Source of the DNA: Candidatus Woesearchaeota archaeon
GTDB taxonomy: Archaea; Nanobdellota; Nanobdellia; Woesearchaeales; UBA11576
DNA length: 64,000 bases
NCBI GenBank assembly: GCA_018668595.1
Contig: JABJCP010000038.1
Coordinates: forward strand, 1-64,000
Reading direction: 5' to 3'
This document shows, in pieces, positions 27,389 through 36,651 of the stretch. The translations under genes were made by a program, and so were the position numbers. Below the pieces are notes generated by a model. The model searched no databases, was not told the origin of the DNA, and saw nothing but the letters and a program-made list of their open reading frames with translations. Each line of letters opens with the position of its first letter. Positions within the stretch are counted from its first letter, which is position 1.

Positions 27389-28693
27389 ATGAAAGTCCCT
27401 AAAAAACCACCTGAACTTCAAGAAGTATTAAAAAATAATAAAGAGCACATTTTTGACATAGTTGAAAATTCAGCAGTTAAAAAATTCATGAACAAATGCA
27501 ATGCAGAATATATTCATTGGGATCAGCTAAGATATAAAAAAATTCCAAATAACATCAAACCCGAATATATTTGGATCTTCTTAAAATTATTTAGAAATAG
27601 TCAATCTAAAATATTCAATTTTGCTAAATGGAAGTTTAAATTCATGCTAACAGATGAATCTCAAAGAAGATTGCACATATTAGATAAAGGCACGGCAGGA
27701 AATCTTGAAACAGGATTAGAATCTATGCATACGTCAGGACGCAAAAGGTACATAATCAGTTCTTTAATGGAAGAAGCAATTGCTTCTAGTCAGCTCGAAG
27801 GTGCAGCCACAACTAGAAAAATTGCCAAAGATCTTTTGAGAAAGAAAAAGAAACCAAAAAATTATTCTGAAAAAATGATTGTTAATGGATTTAAAACAAT
27901 TCAAAAGATTGTAAAAATGCAAAATGTAAAAATAACTCCTCAGATAATAATAGAACTCCAAAAAGAAATTACAAAAGACACATTAAAAGATGAAAACGAT
28001 TCAGGCAGATTTAGGGATAATGATGACGTTGTTGTCGGCGATCCTATAGAGTTAGAAAAAATATATCACAAACCCCCTGATTATCAAAAAGTACCTAAAT
28101 TAATTGAAGAGTTTTGTGATTTTGCAAATGATGACGACCACCAATTCATTCATCCAATAATTAAAGGCATAATTTTACATTTTTTAATCGGATACATCCA
28201 CCCATTTAACGACGGTAATGGTAGAACTGCAAGAACTATATTTTATTGGTATGTATTGTCTAGAGGATATTGGTTATTTGAGTTTATGGCAGTGTCTAGA
28301 ATCATATTAAGATCGAAAAAGAAATATGGTCTAGCATACCTTTACACTGAAACTGATAATAATGATCTAACATATTTTATTAATTATAATCTTTGCGCGA
28401 TTGAAGAAGCTTTACAAGACATGGAAGAACATATTGCTAAGAAACAAAAAGAACAATCTGAGGCAATGAATTTAATAAAAAATAAAAAAGACATCAATTT
28501 GAGACAAGCAGAGATATTAAAAGAATTTATCAAAGAACCAGAAAAAGGTTTTGATATTAGTGAAATTAGAGGTGCTTATAATATTGCTTATGATACTGCT
28601 AGAAACGATCTATTACACTTAGAAAAATTAAAATACATAGAAAAAATAACCGACCAAAAGAAATTTGTGTTTATATTAATAAAAAAAATATAA
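27389..28693 (+). CDS. Fic-family AMP-transferase with HTH
   Basis: This 434-residue protein has the Fic catalytic loop HPFNDGNGR (271-279) with the essential His, and upstream an inhibitory helix motif S-x3-E-G (133-138, SSQLEG) that blocks the ATP site. The C-terminal ~70 residues look like a winged helix (RQAEILKEFI, then DTARNDLLHLEKLKYI). Fic enzymes transfer AMP or another phosphate-linked group to target proteins. It has palindromic operators upstream and is bracketed by 56-bp repeats, fitting horizontal gain beside a toxin locus. Confidence 0.93.
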   Translation: MKVPKKPPELQEVLKNNKEHIFDIVENSAVKKFMNKCNAEYIHWDQLRYKKIPNNIKPEYIWIFLKLFRNSQSKIFNFAKWKFKFMLTDESQRRLHILDKGTAGNLETGLESMHTSGRKRYIISSLMEEAIASSQLEGAATTRKIAKDLLRKKKKPKNYSEKMIVNGFKTIQKIVKMQNVKITPQIIIELQKEITKDTLKDENDSGRFRDNDDVVVGDPIELEKIYHKPPDYQKVPKLIEEFCDFANDDDHQFIHPIIKGIILHFLIGYIHPFNDGNGRTARTIFYWYVLSRGYWLFEFMAVSRIILRSKKKYGLAYLYTETDNNDLTYFINYNLCAIEEALQDMEEHIAKKQKEQSEAMNLIKNKKDINLRQAEILKEFIKEPEKGFDISEIRGAYNIAYDTARNDLLHLEKLKYIEKITDQKKFVFILIKKI

Positions 28694-28739
28694 GCATAAA
28701 ATTTATTAAGTTCTTTTGTAATAATATTTTTATGGATTT
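28684..28739 (+). repeat. Direct repeat right of fic / btpA promoter
   Basis: Second copy of the 56-bp repeat at 27138-27193. It begins within the last codons of fic and ends in the first codons of btpA, so it includes the functional btpA promoter (A/T box AAAATTTATTAAG). Confidence 0.8.
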
Positions 28740-29430
28740 TAGCACTAAACCAATACTAGGAATGATACATCTTGCAGGAGATGATCCTGTTAAACGAGCT
28801 CTTGATGAAGTCGCTATTTATGAAGAAGAAGGAATAGATGGAGTGATTGTTGAAAACTATCACGGAACTGCTTCTGATGTTGTTGATGTATTAAGAGTTT
28901 TGGATACTTCAATTTTAGTTGGAGTAAATATTCTTCCAAATAATTTTTGGATTTCTTTGCCCTTAGCTGTGAAGTATAAATTAGATTTTGTTCAACTAGA
29001 TCATGTTGCAGGAGTTTATGAGTCTGGTTCAATAGATTACAACCACTACAAATTTGTAAAAGAGAGAAATAAAGTTTTAGTTCTTGGCGGAGTATGGCCA
29101 AAATATTATACACCTGTTTCAGGTTCAGATTTAGAAAGCGATTTATTAACTGGAGTTGAGCAAGCAGAAGCAATCGTTGTAACTGGAGCAGGAACAGGAC
29201 AAGAAACACCAATTTCCAAGGTTAAAAAGTTTAGATCTGTGATTGGAGATCATCCATTGATTGTTGGTGCAGGTCTTACTGTTGAGAATTGTTACTCGTC
29301 TTTGAAACTTGCAGATGGCGGGATTGTAGGCAGTGTGTTTAAAGAAAATGGAGATACTCATAAGAAGATTGATAGGTATAGAGTTAGAGAATTTGTTGAT
29401 ATTGTAAAAGAAGTTAGAAATTCTATTTAA
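28732..29430 (+). CDS. btpA: BtpA/SgcQ family TIM-barrel protein
   Basis: This 232-residue protein has the BtpA pattern: ILGMIHLAG at the start, IDGVIVENY, LGVNILPN-like strand, DFVQLDHVAGVY, GAGTGQETP and GIVGSVFKENG near the end. In cyanobacteria BtpA stabilises photosystem I; in archaea the family is probably an enzyme of nucleoside or sugar metabolism. The transcript appears leaderless. Confidence 0.85.
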   Translation: MDFSTKPILGMIHLAGDDPVKRALDEVAIYEEEGIDGVIVENYHGTASDVVDVLRVLDTSILVGVNILPNNFWISLPLAVKYKLDFVQLDHVAGVYESGSIDYNHYKFVKERNKVLVLGGVWPKYYTPVSGSDLESDLLTGVEQAEAIVVTGAGTGQETPISKVKKFRSVIGDHPLIVGAGLTVENCYSSLKLADGGIVGSVFKENGDTHKKIDRYRVREFVDIVKEVRNSI

Positions 29431-29640
29431 TTCCTTTTGGAAAATAAGTATTTTTATGTTCTTTGTATATTAGAATTATTTTATAATTATTAAGAAGATT
29501 TCCTAAGTTATGTTTTATATCTAGAATTGTATCTCTAAGGATGTTTTGATTTTTTGTAAGCAAAGTAATTTTCAAATCCCATTCATCAATTGTTCTTTTG
29601 ATATACTGAATTGAACTATTTAATATATTAAAAGAAAAAT
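29423..29640 (-). pseudogene. Remnant of an Lrp/AsnC regulator C-terminus
   Basis: On the minus strand an open frame without a start codon reads IQYIKRTIDEWDLKITLL, then a helix and LLNNYKIILIYKEHKNTYFP before a stop. It aligns in pattern with the end of the AsnC-type ligand domain of the gene at 45740 (FDKFIGGSDFEFDVEI, then LINNYNYLNP). No helix-turn-helix part precedes it. It therefore looks like a decayed regulator left beside the toxin island. Confidence 0.5.
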
Positions 29641-29682
29641 AAGTGTAGAAAGATTAATTTTAGTGTTGTGAAAGAGTTGAAT

Positions 29683-30594
29683 TTAACTTTCTAGCTCCCT
29701 AATTATTTTTGAGAGCCTGTTTATGTCTAGATCAAGTCTTGTTGAAATCTCTGGGCTAAGTTTTTTGTTCAATTTTTTTTGTTTAACTAAACCTAAACGC
29801 CAAACAGAATATCCAATGTCTCCGCAAGTGTTTAGCAAGGAGATAATTAGCAATTTTTTCATGCTTTTTTTTGATGATTTGCACCCATATGTTTTTAGGA
29901 ACAAATCTTTTTGTTTGGAATTGAGTCTTAGACTTTGTATAAAATATACAAGATCCCACTCAGGAAAATTATAATTTGAAAATTCCCAATCCAGAAGTAT
30001 GATTTTTTTACCATCATAAATAATGTTTTCTCTTGATAAATCTCTATGTAACAAACAAGCTTTTTTCCTGTTAGCAAAAAGTCCATCATTTTTCTTGCAA
30101 AAATCAGTTACTCTATTAAATAACGAATCGATTTTATTAATTGTTTTAGAAGGAATTGCATTCCTATGATTATTAACATTTCTAAAGTAAGGTTTTATTG
30201 CTTTTAGCATAGAATGTTTTTTGCAAGGTTTCTTTTGTTGATGTAATTTTTTAAGCCATTTTGCCATTAAAGTTATAAATTTATCATTTAATTTTTTAGG
30301 GTGTTTACCCTCAATAAATTCTTCAACAAAATAATCAAAGGGAATAATTTTATGAGATGTATCAATAAAATAAACTTCGGGTCCTAAGCCAGGTCTTAGA
30401 TATTTCAAGAGAGTGTATTCTTTCTTCAAATTCTTAAATTGAGGATTATTTTCTATTCGCAATACATATTTTTTATTAGTTGTAACAATAGCATAATTTG
30501 AATTATGATTTCCACTAGCTAGGGAAAAAAATTTAACTAAATCTTGATTCAGTTTCTTACAAATTTGTTCTACTTGTTTTTTATTAATATTCAT
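29683..30594 (-). CDS. Aminoglycoside/choline phosphotransferase-like kinase
   Basis: This 303-residue protein has the APH-type kinase core: LASGNHNSNYAI nucleotide loop, VLRIEN with the ATP Lys/Arg strand, LLHRDLSRENII (catalytic Asp) and ILLDWEFSNYN (metal Asp). TATA GTATATAAA lies about 20 nt upstream of the ATG at 30594, so the longer frame to 30681 would begin before transcription. The substrate is probably a small alcohol or sugar; antibiotic resistance is not implied. Confidence 0.85.
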   Translation of the reverse strand: MNINKKQVEQICKKLNQDLVKFFSLASGNHNSNYAIVTTNKKYVLRIENNPQFKNLKKEYTLLKYLRPGLGPEVYFIDTSHKIIPFDYFVEEFIEGKHPKKLNDKFITLMAKWLKKLHQQKKPCKKHSMLKAIKPYFRNVNNHRNAIPSKTINKIDSLFNRVTDFCKKNDGLFANRKKACLLHRDLSRENIIYDGKKIILLDWEFSNYNFPEWDLVYFIQSLRLNSKQKDLFLKTYGCKSSKKSMKKLLIISLLNTCGDIGYSVWRLGLVKQKKLNKKLSPEISTRLDLDINRLSKIIRELES

Positions 30595-30717
30595 AGACTG
30601 TAAATTATGAAACGTGTTTATATACTTTACCCATTTTGGCCCAAAGAAATATTTAATATGAATTAAACTCCTAGAAGACAATAAAATTTAAATAAAACAT
30701 AGTTCTTGAAATTAAAC

Positions 30718-31113
30718 ATGAAACATTATAAATTTGAAGCAACTGAAAAAAATTTAAAAGGAACAATTACTTGTGGATCCAAAGTAGGTTATGAAGGAGA
30801 TTCAAAATTTGATTTAACACAAGTATTAGATATCCTAGATCAAATTAATAAAGAACTCAATTTAGAAGGAATTGCTTCTATTCCCTGCATTGTTGTAGAA
30901 GGCGAACTAGTAGGAAGATCTGACTTAGAAAAATACAGAGAAAAAATATATAATCTAAACTTTGCATGGTGTCCGAGAGTTCCTGCACCAAGTACAGATG
31001 ACTTTTATGAAACATTAAAGCAATATGTAAATAGACTCGGCAATAAAATGCAACAAGAGAGAATATATGTAGAGTTTGAAGGGGACACAGTTGTTTATAA
31101 GAGGAAAGATTAG
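30718..31113 (+). CDS. Conserved 131-aa protein, unknown
   Basis: This soluble protein has strands at both ends and a repeated CGSKVGYEGD / CIVVEGELVGRSDLEKY pattern. No family recognised. An A/T box (30684-30695) lies 25 nt before this ATG and favours it over the TTG at 30706. It is divergent from the kinase-like gene. Confidence 0.65.
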   Translation: MKHYKFEATEKNLKGTITCGSKVGYEGDSKFDLTQVLDILDQINKELNLEGIASIPCIVVEGELVGRSDLEKYREKIYNLNFAWCPRVPAPSTDDFYETLKQYVNRLGNKMQQERIYVEFEGDTVVYKRKD

Positions 31114-31161
31114 AAAAACTAAATAAATAATTTCTTAAATAGATTAAGCAACTTTTGATTT

Positions 31162-31821
31162 TTATGAGTTTGTTTTAATTAAATTTTTTAGTGTGCTAAA
31201 AGCTTTCGGAGTATCTTCTTCTTTAATTATAAAAGTCATCTCTGTCAAGGTTGATATAATTTCCACAATATTTATATTTTCCCAATTTAAAGCTCTTGTG
31301 ATAATATAAAATAACCCTACTGTTTCAATAGATTCTTGAGGTATATTTATAGTAACACTACTTAAATCTTCAATAATTTTTTTAATTTCCTTCTTTGAAA
31401 AAAGTTTAAGCAGTTGTTCTTTATACTTGCTATCCATAATTAACATTACTTCATTTACTCCTTGTGTAATTGCTAAGAAATCGCCTTTTTTATAATCAAT
31501 CAAATCATAAATAGATTGTAATTTCTTTTGAAGATTTTCTGTTTTGTATACTGTAATTTCAATAATATCTGAGCGAACAGTTATATGCGAAAATTTATCA
31601 AATTTGACTTGTGCGATAAATGTCTTTTCTAATTTTTCAGAAAGTCTTCTTATTGCCATATTTACAGCACTAAATTTAACTTTCTTTTTGAGCTCCTTTT
31701 CAATCTCGGGAATCATCTGTTCAGCTAGAGCTGCATTATTGACTAGGCCTTTACTAAGCGCTTCTTGCATAAAGGGCTTTTGTTCAATTATTTTCTCAAC
31801 CAAATTAGCAATCGTAACCAT
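31162..31821 (-). CDS. ACT-domain regulatory protein
   Basis: This 219-residue protein has an N-terminal helical part (about 1-65, possibly a winged helix: ALAEQMIPEIEKELKKKVKFSAVNMAIRRL) followed by two ACT-like modules (about 70-145 and 150-219) with the pattern VGLFYIITRALNWENINIVEIISTLTEMTFIIKEED. Such proteins sense small ligands, often amino acids. The function is inferred. Confidence 0.75.
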   Translation of the reverse strand: MVTIANLVEKIIEQKPFMQEALSKGLVNNAALAEQMIPEIEKELKKKVKFSAVNMAIRRLSEKLEKTFIAQVKFDKFSHITVRSDIIEITVYKTENLQKKLQSIYDLIDYKKGDFLAITQGVNEVMLIMDSKYKEQLLKLFSKKEIKKIIEDLSSVTINIPQESIETVGLFYIITRALNWENINIVEIISTLTEMTFIIKEEDTPKAFSTLKNLIKTNS

Positions 31822-31927
31822 TTAACTTTTCTCCATTATTTTGTGAATTATTTTACATCAAGTTAATATGTTATATAAACTTTTCTATTATTATCAGCCG
31901 ACGGGCTTAAAACGGGGAGACAAGAAA

Positions 31928-32545
31928 ATGACATTACAAGAACTAGAAGAAAGTTTACAAGAGAGATTAGATGAATTTCAATCTCAATTACAAATTTGCG
32001 TAGAACAAGCAATTGAGAATGAAAGTAGACTTGAAGGAGTGCCCAAATTGATTTACTCATTTGATGAATTATATCGCCCTAAAAAATCAGAACTTTTTGG
32101 AGATGATACCCAATTAAAGGAAAATTTGATAGAATTGATAAATAATTCAAAATTAATAGATTCAGAATTAATAAATCATTCAGTAGTTGAAACTGCAGCA
32201 GTTAACATTAGCAGTATCCGTTCTTCAAGGGACATTGATAGACTTAAAAGCATAAATAATTTAGTAATACAATATAAAGATTTATTCACCGAGTCTGTAG
32301 GAAGATATCGACATTTTTCTCACAATGATTTTCCTGGTTCTTGGATAAGTTATGATTGTACTTTACAATCAGGAATACCAAAAATTGCTGAAGAAAATAA
32401 TAGAACTAATGCTAGAGAAGAATTATTGATAATTTGTAAAGAAAAAATTACTGAAAATACTTTGCCTAAATTATTAGGAGATTTGTATGATGTTATGGAA
32501 TTATATCTATTTTCAGCACATGATCAAAATAAAATATATAGGTAG
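31928..32545 (+). CDS. Uncharacterised 205-aa helical protein
   Basis: This soluble helical protein begins with a long amphipathic helix (LQELEESLQERLDEFQ). No family recognised. TATA GTTATATAAACT (about 31869-31880) and a GGGGAG site just before 31928 fix the start; the frame open from 31868 lies over the promoter. It is followed 6 bp later by an SMR-like transporter gene. Confidence 0.7.
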   Translation: MTLQELEESLQERLDEFQSQLQICVEQAIENESRLEGVPKLIYSFDELYRPKKSELFGDDTQLKENLIELINNSKLIDSELINHSVVETAAVNISSIRSSRDIDRLKSINNLVIQYKDLFTESVGRYRHFSHNDFPGSWISYDCTLQSGIPKIAEENNRTNAREELLIICKEKITENTLPKLLGDLYDVMELYLFSAHDQNKIYR

Positions 32546-32551
32546 TTGAAA

Positions 32552-32863
32552 ATGAGTATAGCCATAGCATTAATATGTGCAGGAATAGGTGTAACTATAG
32601 GTGATGCTTTATTAGCTGGTTGGGCCCGAGGCAATGGGTTAATTTTTTTATTATCAGGTCTAATATTTAACATAATAGGAATTATCTTTTATGCTACCAC
32701 TTTAAGAATCGAAAGTATAGGTGTAGCAACTGCTATGTTTTTGGCCATAAATATTGTTGCAGTCAGTCTTTATGGCATGTTCTTTTTAAGAGATCACATT
32801 TCAATTAGTAAAATATGCGGAATTATCCTAATTATATTTGCAATAATACTGATTGAAATATAA
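32552..32863 (+). CDS. Small multidrug-resistance-like membrane protein
   Basis: This 103-residue protein has four membrane helices, the size of SMR/EmrE proteins. The final helix pair (FLRDHISISKICGIILIIFAIILI) is typical of the family. The usual Glu in helix 1 is not seen (ALICAGIGVTIGDALLAG has Asp instead), so the transport role is uncertain. AGGTAG before the ATG sets the start. Confidence 0.75.
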   Translation: MSIAIALICAGIGVTIGDALLAGWARGNGLIFLLSGLIFNIIGIIFYATTLRIESIGVATAMFLAINIVAVSLYGMFFLRDHISISKICGIILIIFAIILIEI

Positions 32864-33030
32864 TTATATTTTACTAAATTTATTAAACTTAACATCAAAA
32901 TTAATAGACTTTTGTTTTTTCCTCGTGGAGAAAAATTTGTAGAAGAAACTGATTAAAAAAATAAAAAACCAACATGTCAAAAATTTTTGTCTTAATTGAT
33001 TTAAAGAGAGTTTGAGTTAGAATAAAATAA

Positions 33031-33498
33031 TTAGTTTAATACTTTTTTCATAGGGGAAACTTTTAATCCTCTAAAATTTCTTATTCCTGTGGTTTTCTTA
33101 TATCCCATTTTTTCATAAAAAGAAGATGCATACAAAGAAGATCTAATATTAATTTTATCTACATATTTCTTAGCTTCATTTTCAAATTTTAGAACTAACT
33201 TTTTACCTATGCCTTTTTTATGTTGATTTTTATCAACAAATAGATTAACAATCCGTTCAGGTATTCCTCTAATCAATCCTACTATTTGATTATTTTCTTC
33301 AGCCACATAAAAAATAGATGTTCTTTGGAAATTAGAATATAATTTCTCTTCTGAATTTAATTTTGGATCATAATGATTTAAGTAAGTTTTAAGAGCGTCT
33401 TTTTTGAAATATTCTTTACTATTAAATTTCTTAAAAGTGTTTCTAATAATCAATGCAACTGCTATTGTATCTTTTCTTTGAAATTTTCTTATACGCAT
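33031..33498 (-). CDS. GNAT acetyltransferase
   Basis: This 155-residue protein has IRKFQRKDTIAVALIIRNTF at the N-terminus, IVGLIRGIPERIVNLFVDKNQ, then the acetyl-CoA loop QHKKGIGKKLVLKFE and the last strand SSFYEKMGYKKT. A typical small N-acetyltransferase with unknown substrate. It is divergent from the GNAT gene at 33611. Confidence 0.9.
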   Translation of the reverse strand: MRIRKFQRKDTIAVALIIRNTFKKFNSKEYFKKDALKTYLNHYDPKLNSEEKLYSNFQRTSIFYVAEENNQIVGLIRGIPERIVNLFVDKNQHKKGIGKKLVLKFENEAKKYVDKINIRSSLYASSFYEKMGYKKTTGIRNFRGLKVSPMKKVLN

Positions 33499-33610
33499 AA
33501 TTTTAATTAAAAACTTTAGTTATATAAATAGTTATTTATGAAAATAGGAATATTACTTCTTGAAAGAATTCTAATAACATTTATATAGAATAAATATACG
33601 ATATATCTTT

Positions 33611-34114
33611 ATGACTGTATTAATAAGAAAAGCAATAAAAAAAGATATTGAAGAAATCTATAACTGCTTTTTAGATATGGCAAAATCTGAAGATACTTCT
33701 ACTAAGAAAATAGATCGAGCTTTTATGTTATTAAGACAAAGAAGAAAAGATTTTGTAACTAGCTCAAAAAAAGAACTACTTAGAGAGATTCGTGAAAGAA
33801 ATTCATTATACTTAGTTGCAGAAGAAAATAAATGTGTTGTTGGATACGCATATGGAACAATAAAAAAACAAAAAAGTCCATTTTTTGTTACGAAAACAAT
33901 AGGATACTTTAATGCATTAGTAGTTAGAAATAGATATAGAGGAAAAGGAATTGCATCTAAACTTAGAAATGAACTTGAGAATTGGTTTAAGATAAAGAAA
34001 TGCAAATTGATATATTTAGAAGTAGTTGAACAAAACAATGCAAAAGAAATATACAAAAAATGGGGATATAAGAATTCTAATTTGGTAATGGTTAAGAGGG
34101 GAGGAGGCAATTAG
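33611..34114 (+). CDS. GNAT acetyltransferase
   Basis: This 167-residue protein has LIRKAIKKDIEEIYNCF at the start, VVGYAYGTI, the pyrophosphate loop RYRGKGIASKLRNELE, and VEQNNAKEIYKKWGYKN at the end. TATA ATTTATATAG lies about 25 nt upstream, so the mRNA is likely leaderless. The substrate is unknown. Confidence 0.9.
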   Translation: MTVLIRKAIKKDIEEIYNCFLDMAKSEDTSTKKIDRAFMLLRQRRKDFVTSSKKELLREIRERNSLYLVAEENKCVVGYAYGTIKKQKSPFFVTKTIGYFNALVVRNRYRGKGIASKLRNELENWFKIKKCKLIYLEVVEQNNAKEIYKKWGYKNSNLVMVKRGGGN

Positions 34115-34163
34115 TTAATATCTTTTTTGTTAATTGGTAATATGTATGTATTTTTAGACATTT

Positions 34164-34781
34164 TTATTTTAAATCGTAATCAAATAATAACTTTCTACAA
34201 GTACAACCATCACCTAATTGAAAAATAGCTAATTTATTTGCTGTGAAATTTATTGGGAACTTTATGTCTTTTGCGAATAAATCTGAATCAAAAGAACATA
34301 AAGTAATATGGGGATGGTAATTAGAATATGCAAATTTTTCTTTATAATTATTAATTATCAAATTTGAAGTAGTACTAAGACCTGTAGTTTCTCCATCGAC
34401 GAGCATTTTTGAATCTGTGCACTTTTGAAGTTTGTTTTCTATTGAAGTTAATATAGACTTATGAAGATTTTTTAATTCGTTAGAAACATCCAAAGTTATA
34501 AAACCTCGTTTGCCATCATCTCTTTCGTACAATTTTATTCCAGTAAGTTTTAGTTGTAATGGTTTTTGAAGTTTAAAAATAGAATTAACTTTTTCAATTA
34601 CTTGATTTAAATCTTCCTCATTAATACATGCAATAGTTAAAGAAATATGCGGAACAAAATCAGATTCACTCATTTTAAATCTTCCCTTGCCACGTTCAAA
34701 CGCTGCTCTATTAATAGAAATAACAAGATCCATAATTTCTTTTGGAGGCAGCAATACAATGTCAATTGCAAGTTTGTTCAT
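34164..34781 (-). CDS. 2H phosphoesterase (2'-5' RNA ligase-like)
   Basis: This 205-residue protein has two H-x-S/T motifs, PHISLTI (about 44-50) and PHITLC (about 156-161), the paired active site of 2H phosphoesterases that hydrolyse 2',3'-cyclic phosphates or ligate 2'-5' RNA ends. With the many introns in this genome a role in RNA processing is possible, but the family is broad. Confidence 0.85.
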   Translation of the reverse strand: MNKLAIDIVLLPPKEIMDLVISINRAAFERGKGRFKMSESDFVPHISLTIACINEEDLNQVIEKVNSIFKLQKPLQLKLTGIKLYERDDGKRGFITLDVSNELKNLHKSILTSIENKLQKCTDSKMLVDGETTGLSTTSNLIINNYKEKFAYSNYHPHITLCSFDSDLFAKDIKFPINFTANKLAIFQLGDGCTCRKLLFDYDLK

Positions 34782-34820
34782 AGTAATAAGTAGTTTAGAA
34801 GTTCTGATTTAAATAATTTC

Positions 34821-35270
34821 TCACTTAAACAGTTCAAAACATTCTTCTTTAAGAAATCCACCAACAATTTCTATTTTTGAATTACTATTTTTATTTAGAA
34901 AATCACAACTAACATTAATTTGCCTACGATTTAAATTTATAAGATCAGATATACTAATTCCATAAACTATCTTAGATATTTTAGCCCAAAAAAGTGCTGA
35001 AAAACACATAGGACAAGGTTCACAAGTTGAATACACAACACAACTTGAAAGATCGCGAGAATTAAGTTTTTCACATGCTTTTCTAATTGCAATTATTTCT
35101 GCATGCGCAGTTGGATCATTAGTTTTCTTTGCAATATTACACGCGCTGGAAATAACTTCATTGTTTTTTACAATTACAACACCATACGCTGTTTTATGTT
35201 TTCCTTCTGAAGATTTAGCTTCTTTAATTGCTAATCTCATAAATTTTTCATCATTCATTGTTTGTATCAT
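34821..35270 (-). CDS. Guanine/cytidine deaminase-like enzyme
   Basis: This 149-residue protein has zinc motifs HAEIIAIRKAC and PCPMC of the CDA superfamily. The overall layout, including the C-terminal FLKEECFELF, is closest to guanine deaminase rather than tRNA adenosine deaminase TadA, which is usual in bacteria but not archaea. It follows the cupin gene by 5 bp; the start could also be the Met five codons further in. Confidence 0.87.
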   Translation of the reverse strand: MIQTMNDEKFMRLAIKEAKSSEGKHKTAYGVVIVKNNEVISSACNIAKKTNDPTAHAEIIAIRKACEKLNSRDLSSCVVYSTCEPCPMCFSALFWAKISKIVYGISISDLINLNRRQINVSCDFLNKNSNSKIEIVGGFLKEECFELFK

Positions 35271-35275
35271 TTTAG

Positions 35276-35536
35276 TTAATTGAACATAATAAAACTAATA
35301 TCAGTTAAAGCTTTTATTTTATGATATGTTTTTTCTGGAATCATAATTTTCTCAGGAGCAGATATTGTTTTGGTTTCATTTTCTATTGTTAATTGCATAG
35401 AACCTGTAATTAAGTAAATAATTTCTTTAGGATTAATCTCATTATCTCCAGAAACAGAATCTTTAACTCTATAACATATTTTAAAATCTTCTGCGTCGAA
35501 CGTCTTGCCTTTGTTATTTTCTTTAATAAGTTTCAT
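35276..35536 (-). CDS. Cupin-domain protein
   Basis: This 86-residue protein has a single small cupin barrel: IIYLITGSMQLTIENET and the second half PEKTYHKIKALTDI. The start at 35536 follows GGTGA, which also contains the stop of kae1, so the two genes overlap in their signals. The usual metal-binding His pair is incomplete, so catalysis is doubtful. Confidence 0.78.
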   Translation of the reverse strand: MKLIKENNKGKTFDAEDFKICYRVKDSVSGDNEINPKEIIYLITGSMQLTIENETKTISAPEKIMIPEKTYHKIKALTDISFIMFN

Positions 35537-35543
35537 AAACAAT

Positions 35544-36560
35544 TCACCAATAAACATCAACATCATCAGTTCTTAAATAAGGTTTTATATCGGCATCTTC
35601 GACTTTGGTTTCTCCTCCTGCTTTGTGCATTAGTACTCCAAGCCACGCAATCATTAAACCGTTATCGATGTTTACTTCAATTGGAAGATCATATGATTCT
35701 GCTCCTCTTTCCTTTGCCATGATTTTGCACATTTCTTTAAGTCTAATGTTGCATGCTACACCACCTCCGAGAAGGAGTTCGGATTTGTTACAGTGAGCCA
35801 TTGCTCTTTCGCTAACTTCAACAAGCATTGCAAAAGCAGTCTCTTGTAAACTAAATGCTAAGGCTTCTTTTGAAAATGAATCTTTTTTTGAATCAAATTT
35901 TTGTTTTAAATTTGTAGATAAACCACCAAAACTTACATCCATTCCTTTAACAACATAAGGAAGTTCAATTAACTCAACAGGTTTGTTTAATTTTTCAAAT
36001 TTTTCTTTGTGCTTTAAAGAAAGTTCATAAATTTTAGGACCACCTGGAAAACCAAGACCAATGTAACGCGCAAAACCATCAAGAAAATTACCAACACCAT
36101 TATCTAAAGTTTCACCAAACACACGATACTTTCCACCTTCATATGCAATCACCTGAGTATTTGCACCAGATGCATAAAGGAAAACAGGATCTTTAGCTTT
36201 GCTCATAAGTTTTCCAATTTCAAGATGAGCAATGCAATGATTAACACCAATTAAAGGAATGTTGTACAGAAGAGCTAATGATCTTGCAACTGCAGCACCG
36301 ATTCGTAAACAATTGCCAATACCAGGACTTTGAGAATAAGAAATTAAATTAATATCTGCGAGCGTCAGATTAGCTTTTTCTAAAGCAGAATTAATAATAT
36401 CCCTAAATTTCTCAACATGATGATCTGCAACTTTAGAAGGAATTAAGCCGCCTTCCTTTGTTGAAAATAAAACACGCTCATTAGCATACTTTTTACCAGA
36501 ATCATCAATAATACCAATTCCAAAAGTATGAGCTGTTGACTCAATTCCTAAACAAATCAT
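35544..36560 (-). CDS. kae1: t6A synthase subunit Kae1
   Basis: This 338-residue ASKHA-fold protein (TsaD/Kae1) transfers threonylcarbamoyl to A37 of ANN-reading tRNAs as part of KEOPS. Signs: LGIESTAHTFG at the start, NHCIAHLEIG with the two metal His, YASGANTQ, the LDNGVGNFLDGFAR segment and LLGGGVACN. No Bud32 kinase is fused, unlike in many euryarchaea. Another KEOPS subunit, Pcc1, is at 62605. Confidence 0.96.
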   Translation of the reverse strand: MICLGIESTAHTFGIGIIDDSGKKYANERVLFSTKEGGLIPSKVADHHVEKFRDIINSALEKANLTLADINLISYSQSPGIGNCLRIGAAVARSLALLYNIPLIGVNHCIAHLEIGKLMSKAKDPVFLYASGANTQVIAYEGGKYRVFGETLDNGVGNFLDGFARYIGLGFPGGPKIYELSLKHKEKFEKLNKPVELIELPYVVKGMDVSFGGLSTNLKQKFDSKKDSFSKEALAFSLQETAFAMLVEVSERAMAHCNKSELLLGGGVACNIRLKEMCKIMAKERGAESYDLPIEVNIDNGLMIAWLGVLMHKAGGETKVEDADIKPYLRTDDVDVYW

Positions 36561-36651
36561 AATAGAAGTGAAAAATAGGTGATTTAAAAAGGTTTTGGGC
36601 TAAAATAGGCAAAACTCATATAAAGAACAAATATTTTTTCTTGATCACCAC

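Noticed and set aside
28814..29212. 132-aa minus-strand ORF in btpA
   Set aside because: Leu-rich shadow of a clear BtpA protein on the other strand.
34821..35270. tRNA adenosine deaminase TadA
   Set aside because: The zinc motifs fit, but the C-terminal pattern is closer to guanine deaminase and archaea normally lack TadA.
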